50,885 bases of DNA from Robertmurraya korlensis NBRC 107688 (GCF_001591645.1 NZ_BCVH01000027.1:1-50885), one strand, 5' to 3'; positions 1-8,558 are shown, counted from the stretch's first letter. A program made the numbers and translations. Notes: generated from the sequence alone by a model not told the origin.

Positions 1-69
1 TGCTTTGTGTATAGCAAAATAGCATTCCTTTTTACTTAGTAAAATATCAAGCCATTACATTTGAATCAT

Positions 70-150
70 GCCGGTGTGGCGGAATTGGCAGACGCGCACG
101 ACTCAAAATCGTGTTCCTCTGGAGTGCCGGTTCGACCCCGGCCACCGGTA
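70..150 (+). tRNA. tRNA-Leu (anticodon CAA)
   Basis: The acceptor strand GCCGGTG pairs with CACCGGT, with a G-U at the first pair. The anticodon stem CACGA/TCGTG closes a seven-base loop CTCAAAA, which gives anticodon CAA. There is a short variable arm and a T arm with TTCGACC. The 3' CCA is not encoded: TCC follows the discriminator A. A hairpin terminator follows directly, so this is the last or only gene of its transcript. Confidence 0.95.
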
Positions 151-162
151 TCCTTAAAGTAA

Positions 163-207
163 AAACCTCACAAAACTTGTTTAATCAAGATTTGTGAGGT
201 TTTTTTT
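163..207 (+). terminator. Terminator after tRNA-Leu
   Basis: AACCTCACAAA pairs with TTTGTGAGGTT, with a second inner pairing CTTG/CAAG, followed by a run of eight T. It ends the tRNA-Leu transcript. Confidence 0.9.
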
Positions 208-363
208 GCCTTTGTAATAATACGAATCTAATATAAGGACTTGGTAATATATAACAAGGAATCTAGTACCATTGTTAATAGGACTTTTGGATTATAAAAT
301 AAGGATATATATTATTATAAGGTTACAAACTAAAATTTCTCATACCTCGAAGGAATGAAAAAA

Positions 364-2433
364 ATGACTCGTATTAGATTAGAGAAGGATCATTTATTTG
401 ACGCGTATAAATCTCTTTTTGATTTTAATCCAGATGCAAGCTATGCAGTTGATCTAGAAGGAAAATTTATTTTATTTAATAAATCAGCAGAAGAGTTAAG
501 CGGTTATACTTTGCCCGAAGCAGTCAATACTCATTTTGTAGAAATAATAACTGATGATTATAAAGAAGCAGCAGTAGAAAAGTTTTCTAAGGTTCTAAAT
601 GGTAACCGGGAAACGATGCAAGTGAAAATAAGACATAAAAATCAAAGTATAATACAACTTTACTTAACTGCAGTTCCAATTATTATAGAAGGACAAATCC
701 AAGGAATAATCGGGTTTGCTAAAGACATGACCGAAAGTAATAAGATTCAAGAGGAGCTAAGGCATTCTCAATCCCAGTTAGAAAAAATCTTTCATAGTAT
801 TGATGTTTGTCTCTGGTCTTGGGACTGCGTACTAAATAAAGCTATCAACGTGTCACCAGCATGCTTTAATATTTCAGGTTATACTGCTCAAGAATTTATT
901 GATGATCCTGCCCTTTGTAAGAATTTTATCCATCCTGATGATAAAAAATATGTAATTGAAACACAAAAAAAGTTATTAAATGGGGAAGTATCCCAATTTG
1001 AGTATCGAATAATTAATAAAAAAGGCCACGTTAGATGGGTCTCAAATTATACAGTTCCATATTTTAATGAGTCGGGTGCTCTAGTGAGAGTAGATGGAGT
1101 CATTACGGATGTTGATCAGAGAAGAAAGGCGGAAGAACAGTTACAGCAATATGCTTATTATGATTATTTGACTGGACTACCTAATCGAAGACTGTTTGAT
1201 AAAAAGCTTACGATTGCGTTGGAGAATGCCAAGCAAGAGAAGAAAAAGGTAATGGTACTGTATTTAGATTTAGACCGATTTAAGTATATTAATGACTCCC
1301 TCGGACATGCGGTAGGAGATCAGTTATTACAAATTGTAGGAAAGCGGCTAAAAGGGTGTCTCTACGATGAGGATGTGATTTCTCGTCAAGGTGGGGATGA
1401 ATTTGCGGTACTTATAGAGAATATTATTGATGATTGTGCGTTTGAAGATATTCCTTCTAAAATTCTTCAAGTGATTCAACAGCCAATTATGTTAAATAAG
1501 ATGAAATTTACCCTGTCTGCTAGCATTGGGATCAGTGTATACCCTGACCATGGAGCAAACGTAGACAGTTTAATTATGAAAGCCGATCAAGCAATGTACT
1601 TAGCTAAAGAGAAAGGTAAGAATACTTATCAAGTCTACCATATTGGTATGACGAGCAGTATATCTAGAAAAATGATCTTGGAACAGGGATTGCACAATGT
1701 ATTAAAGGATAAGGAGTTATCCTTACACTACCAACCTATTATGGATACCAGCAATAATAAGCTTGTTGGGTTTGAAACATTGGTAAGGTGGGAGAACCCA
1801 ATGTTTGGCTGGGTACCTCCATCGGAATTTATCCCGGTTGCGGAAGATGCTGGGTTAATTGTGCCAATAGGAAAGTGGATTATTGAAACAGCTATAAAGC
1901 ATTGCAAGGATTTTCATAGCAAAGGGTTTGAATTATATGTATCAGTAAATGTCTCAGCTAAGCAACTTGAGCAAGGTGATTTTGTAGATTGGCTAAAACA
2001 AGCTCTTGATGTGGCGGAATTATCTCCTGCGTTCTTAAAAATCGAGGTAACAGAAGGTACGGCTATGACCAATGTTGAGGATAACGTGAGAATCCTGCAG
2101 CTACTCGAGGATTTGGGAGTTGATATTTTTCTAGATGATTTTGGAACAGGGTATTCCTCACTAAGCTATTTGAGGAAATTTCCGATTAAAACACTGAAAA
2201 TTGATCAATCGTTTGTAAGAGATATTGAAGAGGATAAAAATCAAGAAGAGATCATTAAAGCCATCATTGGGTTGGCAAATAGTTTAGGGATGGATGTGGT
2301 TGCCGAAGGAGTTGAGACCTTAAGTCAAATCTCATTTTTGGAAAAAAATGGATGTAGGACAATGCAAGGTTACTTTTTTAGCAAACCAGCACCTTATAAG
2401 GAAGTTTTAGAAGTACTTACAAATAGTAAATAG
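364..2433 (+). CDS. PAS-PAS-GGDEF-EAL c-di-GMP signalling protein
   Basis: Soluble 689-residue protein with two PAS domains (about 10-130 and 140-255), GGDEF (about 260-420) and EAL (about 435-685). GGDEF is intact at 343-347 but has no RxxD inhibitory site upstream. The EAL domain keeps the metal and catalytic signature residues: ETL at 471-473, VNVSAKQL, EVTEG, DDFGTGYS, VAEGVET and MQGYFFSKP. Both diguanylate cyclase and phosphodiesterase activity are therefore possible. ATG 364 is preferred over ATG 355 because AGGA at 351-354 lies 9 bases before 364 but touches 355. The gene is monocistronic, between the tRNA-Leu terminator and a bidirectional terminator. The PAS ligand cannot be told from sequence. 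Confidence 0.93.
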   Translation: MTRIRLEKDHLFDAYKSLFDFNPDASYAVDLEGKFILFNKSAEELSGYTLPEAVNTHFVEIITDDYKEAAVEKFSKVLNGNRETMQVKIRHKNQSIIQLYLTAVPIIIEGQIQGIIGFAKDMTESNKIQEELRHSQSQLEKIFHSIDVCLWSWDCVLNKAINVSPACFNISGYTAQEFIDDPALCKNFIHPDDKKYVIETQKKLLNGEVSQFEYRIINKKGHVRWVSNYTVPYFNESGALVRVDGVITDVDQRRKAEEQLQQYAYYDYLTGLPNRRLFDKKLTIALENAKQEKKKVMVLYLDLDRFKYINDSLGHAVGDQLLQIVGKRLKGCLYDEDVISRQGGDEFAVLIENIIDDCAFEDIPSKILQVIQQPIMLNKMKFTLSASIGISVYPDHGANVDSLIMKADQAMYLAKEKGKNTYQVYHIGMTSSISRKMILEQGLHNVLKDKELSLHYQPIMDTSNNKLVGFETLVRWENPMFGWVPPSEFIPVAEDAGLIVPIGKWIIETAIKHCKDFHSKGFELYVSVNVSAKQLEQGDFVDWLKQALDVAELSPAFLKIEVTEGTAMTNVEDNVRILQLLEDLGVDIFLDDFGTGYSSLSYLRKFPIKTLKIDQSFVRDIEEDKNQEEIIKAIIGLANSLGMDVVAEGVETLSQISFLEKNGCRTMQGYFFSKPAPYKEVLEVLTNSK

Positions 2434-2463
2434 CTTTTACCATTTGGTAAGAGCTATTTATCT
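2428..2463. terminator. Bidirectional terminator between convergent genes
   Basis: AAATAGCTTTTACC pairs with GGTAAGAGCTATTT around an ATTT loop (14 pairs including two G-U). It includes the stop region of the GGDEF-EAL gene and the end of the convergent kinase pseudogene. Confidence 0.85.
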
Positions 2464-3722
2464 ATGAATCGTTCCCTTTATGGGAAAGGAAAGGGTGATT
2501 CTCGTTCCTTTCATCGGTTGGCTATTTACATGAACGGTACCTCTCATACTTTCGACTATACGAAATACAACCATCATTCCGAGGCCAGTCCCTTTATTGC
2601 CTTTTAATGAAAAGAAAGGCTCACCTAATCTTGCAACCTGTTCGGAGGTCATTCCAATACCAGTATCTGTAATACTAAGATGGACTCCAGTCTCATCCTC
2701 CTTAGTGAATAAAAATAGGATACCTCCAGACCTCATTGCATCAATACTATTTTTGGATATATTTAACAGTATTTACTGGAATTTATGTGGATCACCAGTA
2801 ATGGTGTGGTTATGTAAAAAAGCGGTTTCTATTGTTATCCCTTGCTTATTTGCCAGGGGGCGAATAATTTCGACACACTTCTGAACTTCCTGCTCCAGGT
2901 CTAGTGGCAATTCTACTTCAGGGTGAGGTCTGGCAAAGGTTAAGTATTCATTAATAATCTCCGATGCACGATCTGCCTCGGCTATGGCAAGAGAAGTATA
3001 GGTTTTACAATCTTCTGGTGTATCTGAATGTTCATGTACTAGTTGCAAAAACCCTCTCACTACCGTTAGTGGATTTCGAACTTCGTGGCTTATGCTTGCA
3101 GCTAATTGGCTAACAGTTTCCATCTTTTCAAATTTCATCGATTCCATTTGTAATAGATGAAAGGTCCGTAGTACTTCGCATAAGTAACAAACAAAAAAGG
3201 TAGAAGCTGTTAATACGATAACATAGATGAAATAAGAAGAGGTCTGTTGAAAATCAAATAAATAGATGGAATTAAAAATCCTATTACTGAATATAAAAAA
3301 GATAAAAAGGTTAGAAGGGATAGTCGATTATAAAGAGATTTCTTTAATAAGCTAGGATAAATAACTATCATAACGACTGTGTAGATCATGGCAAGAAGAA
3401 TAGTAACCCAAATACCGTCCCCACCAAAGGGAAGTCGAATTAAAATTAACACACTAGCTAGACTTAGTATCACGGGTCTACCACCGTAGATACATCCAAG
3501 TAGAAAAGGGATAAAGCGTAAATCATACAAAAAGCCTTCATCTACTTTAACAGACAAAAGAATACTACCAACCATTAATAGAGAAGATAAAAGGAAAAGA
3601 TGCAGTTTTCTAAAACGGTAGGTATAAATATTGTGCTTAGCTAAAATTAACAAGTTTAAGAGCAAAATGGAGAGAAGAATAAACAATAAGTTAATTAGTA
3701 GTCCTTGAGTAAGCTCACTCAT
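2458..3722 (-). pseudogene. KinB-like sporulation sensor kinase, broken by a frameshift and an in-frame stop
   Basis: Read end to end on the minus strand this is a sensor kinase of about 420 residues, the size of B. subtilis KinB (about 428). It has an N-terminal 5TMR-LYT-type membrane domain, a sixth membrane segment, HisKA (SISHEVRNPLT) and HATPase (N box with KNSIDAM, DTGIGM, GTGLGM). Two lesions break it. A one-base frame change lies at about 3250-3264, after which the last membrane segment continues in another frame. TAA at 2773-2775 stands where the flanking frame continues as HKFQ-stop-ILLNISKNSIDAM, as expected from a CAA-to-TAA change. The original start is probably ATG 3720-3722, because GGGAGG at 3730-3735 precedes it. 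All catalytic motifs survive, so decay looks recent. Sequencing error could explain one lesion but less easily both. Confidence 0.85.
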
Positions 3723-3827
3723 TCTTGTCCTCCCAGTGTTAGTCATTCCTATTACTTATTTTATGAGAACTACCATTTTTAAACAAGAACTATAGGAAAT
3801 AATACCCAGTATTTTAGTGGGAAAAAA

Positions 3828-3834
3828 TTCGACA
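3828..3834 (-). promoter_or_regulatory. Possible Spo0A box upstream of the kinase pseudogene
   Basis: The minus strand reads TTTTGTCGAATTTT, containing a perfect TGTCGAA 0A-box core about 105 bp upstream of the KinB-like start. A 7-mer can occur by chance in 50 kb of AT-rich DNA. The position is the only supporting argument. Confidence 0.35.
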
Positions 3835-3840
3835 AAATAC

Positions 3841-3869
3841 TTGATTTATTTTAGAAATCTATGTATTAT
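3841..3869 (+). promoter_or_regulatory. Sigma-A promoter of tRNA-Gly
   Basis: TTGATT (3841-3846), 17-bp spacer, TATTAT (3864-3869). Transcription would begin about 25 bp before the mature tRNA. Confidence 0.65.
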
Positions 3870-3899
3870 ATAAAAGTACCAAATATGAATCACATATTT

Positions 3900-3973
3900 G
3901 CGGGTGTAGTTTAATGGTAAAACCTCAGCCTTCCAAGCTGATGTCGTGAGTTCGATTCTCATCACCCGCTCCA
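3900..3973 (+). tRNA. tRNA-Gly (anticodon UCC)
   Basis: GCGGGTG pairs with CACCCGC. The anticodon stem TCAGC/GCTGA closes the loop CTTCCAA, giving anticodon TCC. The T arm has GTTCGATTC. Discriminator T and CCA are encoded (3970-3973). Confidence 0.95.
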
Positions 3974-3982
3974 TACATATAA

Positions 3983-4027
3983 GCAACGCAGTATGCCGTT
4001 TATTAAAAACGTTGTACTGCGTTTTTT
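3983..4027 (+). terminator. Terminator after tRNA-Gly
   Basis: An imperfect hairpin in which AACGCAGTA pairs with TACTGCGTT, followed by six T. Confidence 0.85.
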
Positions 4028-4060
4028 AATTTACAGTAGCGATCTGACTTCAAAAATAAC

Positions 4061-4090
4061 AATGCCCCTGACATTTAGGACAGGGGTATT
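4061..4090 (-). terminator. Terminator of the B3/B4 gene
   Basis: On the minus strand AATACCCCTG pairs with CAGGGGCATT around a ten-base loop, followed by GTTATTTTTG. It lies just beyond the stop codon at 4100. Confidence 0.7.
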
Positions 4091-4099
4091 ATGCTTATA

Positions 4100-4768
4100 T
4101 TAGCCTCCAACCACTTGACATTCCCCAATCCCACCATGTATTTGGGTAAACATATTCATTACGGATTCTGTCAACAGCTGACCTTCTTCTATTGTCATGC
4201 TAGGACGTAAATAAATCAGATGAAGAGCATTTTTTGTAGAATCAGTTATAGCTGATCTAACGGAATCAACATATGGACTTCCGAATCCACCTAGTTCATC
4301 CGAAGAGATAATTAATTGCTGAAGGGAGTTCGTCCGTCCATTTAACCCTTCATACTCTTCCTCTTCGTTGCCTATTTTTATTTCTATCTTCCCCCTCACA
4401 AGGGATAGATCATAGATTCCTAATGGAATTTCGTATTTCAATGAGAGAAAGTTATTTAGATCCGTTGCACTGTTAATACTTTGTATGTAATTCTGTTTTT
4501 TGACACGTCGATATAGTGCTTCTGCTGAATGACGGTAGCGATTAGGATCTTTTCCAGTTTTCTTGAAAATAGACCTCCACTCACTAATTCCTTTAAGTTC
4601 CGTCAGTTGCTTTTCTTCTAAGTCAAAAAATAATGATTCTTGAAAAAGCTGAAGTCTACCTTTAAGCATTTGTGGTGAAGAACCAACCTCAATATTTTTA
4701 TATGTAATAACGCCCATTTTAAAACCTGGGACAAGTGACAAAAGCTCTGGAGAAATCGTTATTTCCAA
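4100..4768 (-). CDS. Solo B3/B4 domain protein (PheRS-beta B3/B4-like)
   Basis: The protein resembles the stand-alone B3/B4 domain family (COG3382 type), related to the tRNA-binding/editing domain of phenylalanyl-tRNA synthetase beta. Visible family features are the central RYRHSAEALYRRV segment, NLNNFLSLKYEIP-like text and the C-terminal GGFGSPYVDS stretch. The substrate of the solo family is not established, though tRNA-related or editing roles have been proposed. TTG at 4766-4768 is chosen as start because GGAGG (4777-4781) sits 8 bases upstream. An ATG at 4805-4807 lacks such a site and would leave little room for the divergent queG promoter. It gives 222 residues. Confidence 0.8.
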   Translation of the reverse strand: MEITISPELLSLVPGFKMGVITYKNIEVGSSPQMLKGRLQLFQESLFFDLEEKQLTELKGISEWRSIFKKTGKDPNRYRHSAEALYRRVKKQNYIQSINSATDLNNFLSLKYEIPLGIYDLSLVRGKIEIKIGNEEEEYEGLNGRTNSLQQLIISSDELGGFGSPYVDSVRSAITDSTKNALHLIYLRPSMTIEEGQLLTESVMNMFTQIHGGIGECQVVGG

Positions 4769-4856
4769 ACTTTCCACCTCCAAAAAGTGTTTAAAATAGT
4801 TTATCATAGATTTCAGTGATTGCGTATTTTGTAAGTATGGAACGAGGTGAATGACT

Positions 4857-5987
4857 TTGAATTATGATCAACTAAAAATAGATATCATAGAATATAGCAA
4901 AACGATCGGGATAGATAAAATTGGATTTACATCAGCTTCCACGTTCTCTGAGCTACGTAATCGCCTTGTTAGGCAACAGGAGCTAGAGTTTCAGTCGGGT
5001 TTTGAAGAGCAGGATATTAATAAACGAGTCGAGCCATCTTTGCTTTTACCGGAGGCTGCTTCGATTATCTCGATTGCTTTAGCGTATCCGTCAAAAATGA
5101 AAACGAGAGTGGAGAGCAAAAAAGGAGAGAGAAGAGGCATCTTCTGTCGTGCCTCTTGGGGAGCGGATTATCATACGGTTCTCCGAGATCGGTTAAAAAA
5201 ACTTGAGGACTATATCCATTCAAGAATTCCAGGAGCTCTTGTAAAATCTATGGTAGATACAGGGGAACTAGCTGATAGAGCCGTAGCGGAACGAGCTGGA
5301 GTAGGCTGGAGCGGGAAGAATTGTGCCATTATTACTCCAGAGTTTGGCTCCTATGTATACTTAGGGGAAATGATCACGAATCTTCCAATAGAACCAGATC
5401 AACCAGTTGAAAATGGATGTGGAGATTGTAATAAATGTGTAGATGCTTGTCCAACTGGAGCACTTGTCCAAGGAGGGCAACTTAATTCTCACAAATGCAT
5501 TGCCTTTTTAACACAGACAAAAGGGTTTCTTCCAGATGAATTTCGGGGCAAGATTGGTAATAGATTGTACGGTTGTGATACATGTCAAACTGTTTGTCCA
5601 AAGAATAAAGGAAAGGATTTTCATTTTCATGAAGAGATGGAACCTGACCCAGAGATTGCAAAACCCTTATTACGTCCTTTACTTTTCATGAGTAATCGGG
5701 ATTTCAAGGAAAAGTTCGGACATGTATCTGGATCTTGGCGTGGGAAAAAGCCGATTCAGAGAAATGCGATCATCGCACTTGCGCATTATAAGGATGAAAC
5801 AGCTGTTGAGGATTTAATCGAAGTAATGAAAAAGGATCCAAGGCCGGTGTTAAGAGGAACTGCTGCTTGGGCACTTGGAAAAATTGGTGGATCTACGGCA
5901 AAGGATGCATTGGTTATTGCCAAACAAAGAGAAGAGGACCTAGAGGTTCTTGACGAAATAAATAAAGGATTATCGTTCATTCAGTGA
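4857..5987 (+). CDS. queG: Epoxyqueuosine reductase QueG
   Basis: Reduces epoxyqueuosine to queuosine in tRNA, using cobalamin and two [4Fe-4S] clusters. It closely matches B. subtilis YhbA/QueG: RRGIFCRASWG, SMVDTGEL with the catalytic Asp, cluster ligands in CGDCNKCVDACPTGAL and YGCDTCQTVCP, then a C-terminal HEAT-like helical repeat used for tRNA recognition. TTG 4857 is the likely start. GAGGTG (4844-4849) is 7 bases upstream, and the product then begins (M)NYDQLK, in register with known QueG N-termini. ATG 4851 abuts the ribosome site. The product has 376 residues. The order queG-yhbB-trmL is the same as in B. subtilis. Confidence 0.97.
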   Translation: MNYDQLKIDIIEYSKTIGIDKIGFTSASTFSELRNRLVRQQELEFQSGFEEQDINKRVEPSLLLPEAASIISIALAYPSKMKTRVESKKGERRGIFCRASWGADYHTVLRDRLKKLEDYIHSRIPGALVKSMVDTGELADRAVAERAGVGWSGKNCAIITPEFGSYVYLGEMITNLPIEPDQPVENGCGDCNKCVDACPTGALVQGGQLNSHKCIAFLTQTKGFLPDEFRGKIGNRLYGCDTCQTVCPKNKGKDFHFHEEMEPDPEIAKPLLRPLLFMSNRDFKEKFGHVSGSWRGKKPIQRNAIIALAHYKDETAVEDLIEVMKKDPRPVLRGTAAWALGKIGGSTAKDALVIAKQREEDLEVLDEINKGLSFIQ

Positions 5988-6016
5988 GAGCACTCAGTTG
6001 CTCTCATTTTTTTTTC
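5985..6016 (+). terminator. Terminator after queG
   Basis: TGAGAGC pairs with GCTCTCA around ACTCAGTT, followed by nine T. It overlaps the queG stop codon, so the amidase gene downstream relies on readthrough or its own promoter. Confidence 0.75.
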
Positions 6017-6054
6017 AACTTCTTCATATGTTTTACTTGAAGGGAGTGAAAAAG

Positions 6055-6924
6055 GTGAGGAAACAGCTACAAGAGTTACTCGAGGATAGGGTCAAGCAAT
6101 GTGTAACTAAGACAAAAGACAGATCAAACGAATGTGCAAAAATTAAGATGAAGAAAAAAGGGCTAGCTGAGAGAGAGGGAGAAATTGTTAAAGCAAAAGC
6201 TAGTGGTAAGATACAAAATATCGAGCATACAGCTGACATCGCTCACGTTGATTATCAGGTTCACTTTCAGTACTTAATTAATCATAAGGGCACTTTATAT
6301 ATAGAGGAAGAAATTGAGGATAGAAGGGCTGAGTTTTATAAAGAAACATTAGTTGATGATAGCGAAATTGCCCCAGACTTTTCAATGGAAAAAGCAGAAG
6401 TTAGTATCAATGAAAAGTTTGATGAGAGAGTGAGCTATGAGTACAACCGTTTAAATGCTGTTAAGTATGCGGAAACATGGTGGAATAGCTATAATTCACG
6501 CTATAGTAAGTTTACAAATGACTGTACCAACTTTATATCCCAATGCCTTCACGCAGGCGGGGCACCGATGACGGGGTATCCAAATCGTTCGAAGGGCTGG
6601 TGGATGCAAAATAATAGTTGGACGTATAGCTGGACGGTTGCTCACTCGTTCCGTTGGTATTTGCCAAATGCTAGGGTAGGCTTACGAGCGGTTGAGGTGA
6701 ACCGAGCGGATGAGCTAAAGTTAGGGGATATTATTTGTTACGACTTTGAAGGTGATGGGAGATTTAACCATACCACCATTGTTACGGCAAAAGATGCTGA
6801 TGGAATGCCACTCGTAAACGCGCATACAACGAATAGTAGAAAAAGATACTGGGCATATGAGGATTCAACAGCATACACACCAAATATTAAATATATTTTT
6901 TTACAAATTGTTGATGATGTGTGA
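6055..6924 (+). CDS. yhbB: Amidase-domain protein, YhbB-like
   Basis: The N-terminal half (about 1-130) is a charged helical region. The C-terminal half is an amidase_6-type domain with the NDCTNFISQ motif (Cys157 the probable nucleophile), a tryptophan-rich stretch and a later NHTTIVTA histidine. The family resembles papain-like peptidoglycan or spore-associated amidases; its exact substrate is unknown. No signal peptide is visible. GTG 6055-6057 is preferred because AAGGGAG (6040-6046) lies 8 bases upstream, whereas an in-frame ATG at 5998 falls inside the queG terminator. It lies between queG and trmL, as yhbB does in B. subtilis. Confidence 0.85.
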   Translation: MRKQLQELLEDRVKQCVTKTKDRSNECAKIKMKKKGLAEREGEIVKAKASGKIQNIEHTADIAHVDYQVHFQYLINHKGTLYIEEEIEDRRAEFYKETLVDDSEIAPDFSMEKAEVSINEKFDERVSYEYNRLNAVKYAETWWNSYNSRYSKFTNDCTNFISQCLHAGGAPMTGYPNRSKGWWMQNNSWTYSWTVAHSFRWYLPNARVGLRAVEVNRADELKLGDIICYDFEGDGRFNHTTIVTAKDADGMPLVNAHTTNSRKRYWAYEDSTAYTPNIKYIFLQIVDDV

Positions 6925-6927
6925 GCT

Positions 6928-6957
6928 TTGGCTCTGAGCAAAGAGTAATGGTATAAT
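6928..6957 (+). promoter_or_regulatory. Putative sigma-A promoter of trmL
   Basis: TTGGCT (6928-6933), 18-bp spacer, TATAAT (6952-6957), directly upstream of the trmL ribosome site GAGGTGA. Confidence 0.55.
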
Positions 6958-6989
6958 ATCCTCTGATAGTTAAATACAGAGGTGACATC

Positions 6990-7466
6990 ATGCCAAACCA
7001 TATCGTATTATTTCAACCACAAATTCCGTCTAATACAGGGAATATTGCTCGTACATGTGCTGCAACAGATACAAGCCTACATTTGATCCGACCGCTTGGA
7101 TTTTCAACTGATGATAAACAATTAAAGCGTGCAGGATTAGATTATTGGGATGCGGTAACAATCCATTATTATGATTCATTAGATGAATTTTATGAAAAGA
7201 ATGCAGGTGGAGAATTTTTCTACTTAACGAAATTTGGACAGAAAAACTATACATCCTTTGATTACAGCGATACGAAGAAAGAGTATTATTTCATCTTCGG
7301 TCGTGAAACAACTGGATTGCCACAAGAAGTCAGAGAGAAAAACCTTGACCGGGCGTTAAGAATACCGATGAATGATGAGCATGTACGATCGTTAAATTTA
7401 TCAAACACAGCAGCAATTTTAGTGTATGAGGCATTAAGACAACAAAATTATTTACATCTAACATAA
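6990..7466 (+). CDS. trmL: tRNA (cytidine/uridine-34-2'-O)-methyltransferase TrmL
   Basis: SPOUT-class methyltransferase that 2'-O-methylates the wobble base of tRNA-Leu isoacceptors, using S-adenosylmethionine. At 158 residues it has the usual length of TrmL (B. subtilis CspR). Typical features are the N-terminal HIVLFQPQIPSNTGNIART segment, DYWDAV, and the C-terminal knot motifs FGRETTGLP and IPM...VRSLNLSNTAAI. ATG 6990 follows GAGGTGACATC. A sigma-A promoter lies in front and a terminator behind. Confidence 0.97.
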   Translation: MPNHIVLFQPQIPSNTGNIARTCAATDTSLHLIRPLGFSTDDKQLKRAGLDYWDAVTIHYYDSLDEFYEKNAGGEFFYLTKFGQKNYTSFDYSDTKKEYYFIFGRETTGLPQEVREKNLDRALRIPMNDEHVRSLNLSNTAAILVYEALRQQNYLHLT

Positions 7467-7468
7467 AA

Positions 7469-7498
7469 GGGACCGTTCTATAATAGAACGGCCTTTTT
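7469..7498 (+). terminator. Terminator after trmL
   Basis: CCGTTCTA pairs with TAGAACGG around TAA, followed by CCTTTTT. The tail runs into the ribosome site of the next gene, so some readthrough may feed it. Confidence 0.8.
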
Positions 7499-7515
7499 AA
7501 AAGGAGGAATAAAGA

Positions 7516-8259
7516 ATGAATTCTGTGATAGAAACGATAGTAAATCATCGTTCGATTAGGAGCTTTGAGGACAAACCCTTAACTCGTGAACAGATTGAAG
7601 TCATTGTCAAAAGTGCTCAAGCAGCATCTACTTCTAGTTACATACAGGCATATTCTATTATTGGTGTAACCGATCCGGAGAAAAAGAAAAAGTTAGCAGA
7701 ACTTGCGGGAAACCAATCCTATGTGGAGGAAAATGGACACTTTTTTGTTTTTTGTGCAGATTTGTTCCGTCACCAATTGATTGGACAAATGGAAGGTAAG
7801 GATGTTATCCCCTCAATTGAAAGTACGGAAAAATTTATGGTAGCACTTATTGATGCTTCATTAGCAGCTCAGAATGCATCCTTGGCTGCAGAATCTTTAG
7901 GTCTAGGAATTTGCTATATAGGTGGCATAAGAAATAATCTTAAAGAAGTTGGGAACATACTTAATATACCTGAACGAGTAATTCCTCTATTTGGATTAGC
8001 CGTTGGTTATCCGAAAAATACGACGGATAAGAAACCCCGTTTGCCCCTTGCGCATGTGTATCATGAAAATGAATACAATATCACAAATTATGACCAGCAA
8101 CTAACAGACTACAATAACTTAATATCAAGATATTATAAGGAAAGAACGGGTGGAAAGCGTACTGACACCTGGACTGCGCAAATGGCAAATATGCTTGAGA
8201 AGAAATCTAGAATGTATATGAAGGATTATGTAGAGGGTCAAAAACTTAATAAACAATAA
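7516..8259 (+). CDS. NfsA-type NADPH-dependent FMN nitroreductase
   Basis: Oxygen-insensitive nitro/flavin reductase of the NfsA/FRP family, 247 residues, cytoplasmic, FMN-bound. It shows NHRSIRSF near the N-terminus (FMN phosphate), ASTSSYIQ, the AAESLGLGICYIGGIRNN stretch, GLAVGYP and KPRLP, followed by the C-terminal KRTDTW segment typical of NfsA. It is closer to E. coli NfsA than to B. subtilis NfrA1. The start follows AAAGGAGG. In B. subtilis this position holds other genes (yhbD-F), so this gene is a lineage-specific neighbour of the queG-prkA region. A physiological substrate cannot be named. Confidence 0.9.
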   Translation: MNSVIETIVNHRSIRSFEDKPLTREQIEVIVKSAQAASTSSYIQAYSIIGVTDPEKKKKLAELAGNQSYVEENGHFFVFCADLFRHQLIGQMEGKDVIPSIESTEKFMVALIDASLAAQNASLAAESLGLGICYIGGIRNNLKEVGNILNIPERVIPLFGLAVGYPKNTTDKKPRLPLAHVYHENEYNITNYDQQLTDYNNLISRYYKERTGGKRTDTWTAQMANMLEKKSRMYMKDYVEGQKLNKQ

Positions 8260-8260
8260 A

Positions 8261-8290
8261 AAAAGCTGCCGATCCCGGCAGCTTTTCTTA
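8261..8290. terminator. Bidirectional terminator between nfsA-like gene and a small ORF
   Basis: AAAAGCTGCC pairs with GGCAGCTTTT around GATCCC. On the plus strand it ends the nitroreductase gene; on the minus strand it lies just past the stop of the 30-codon gene at 8288. Confidence 0.9.
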
Positions 8291-8380
8291 CTTATTTACA
8301 CCTGGCTTATCATCATATCCTGCAGTAAAAATTGCAGCTAGAAATGCAACCATAACACCTAAAATAAGAAGCAATCCCAT
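8288..8380 (-). CDS. 30-residue single-pass membrane peptide
   Basis: A short gene with a complete expression signature. It has a sigma-A-like promoter (8427-8455), an AGGAGG ribosome site (8389-8394) 8 bases before the ATG, 30 codons, and a hairpin terminator. The product begins MGLLLILGVMVAFLAAIFT, one hydrophobic helix at about 2-20, and ends in the polar tail AGYDDKPGVNK. I do not recognise the family. The layout is like small membrane subunits or regulators. It is divergent from prkA. It would be overlooked by length cut-offs. Confidence 0.75.
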   Translation of the reverse strand: MGLLLILGVMVAFLAAIFTAGYDDKPGVNK

Positions 8381-8426
8381 GGTATGTAGCCTCCTCTTGA
8401 AAAGATTACGTTTACATATAGGCTTA

Positions 8427-8455
8427 TTATAGCCTATTTAATCCATAGTGTGAAT
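8427..8455 (-). promoter_or_regulatory. Sigma-A promoter of the 30-residue peptide gene
   Basis: Minus strand TTCACA (8455-8450), 17-bp spacer, TATAAT (8432-8427). Five of six and six of six bases match consensus. Confidence 0.7.
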
Positions 8456-8529
8456 GATAGAAAGGATTTTTTTTAGCCAAGTTTTTAAAGTGTTTCTAAA
8501 AAAGGACAACATTACTCTCCCATGATTAG

Positions 8530-8558
8530 GCATGTTCATTTATACGGGTGCATAGATT
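8530..8558 (+). promoter_or_regulatory. Putative sigma-E promoter of prkA
   Basis: GCATGTT (8530-8536), 14-bp spacer, CATAGATT (8551-8558), compared with the sigma-E consensus KMATATT-N14-CATACANT. prkA is sigma-E controlled in B. subtilis, which supports the call. Expression in the mother cell is inferred. Confidence 0.5.

Noticed and set aside
2597-2884. 95-codon plus-strand open frame
   Set aside because: It is the antisense of the HATPase/HisKA region of the kinase pseudogene and encodes nothing recognisable.
7516-8259. Assignment of the nitroreductase as NfrA1
   Set aside because: The C-terminal KRTDTW region and the IGGIRNN segment are closer to NfsA than to B. subtilis NfrA1, so the NfrA1 name was not used.
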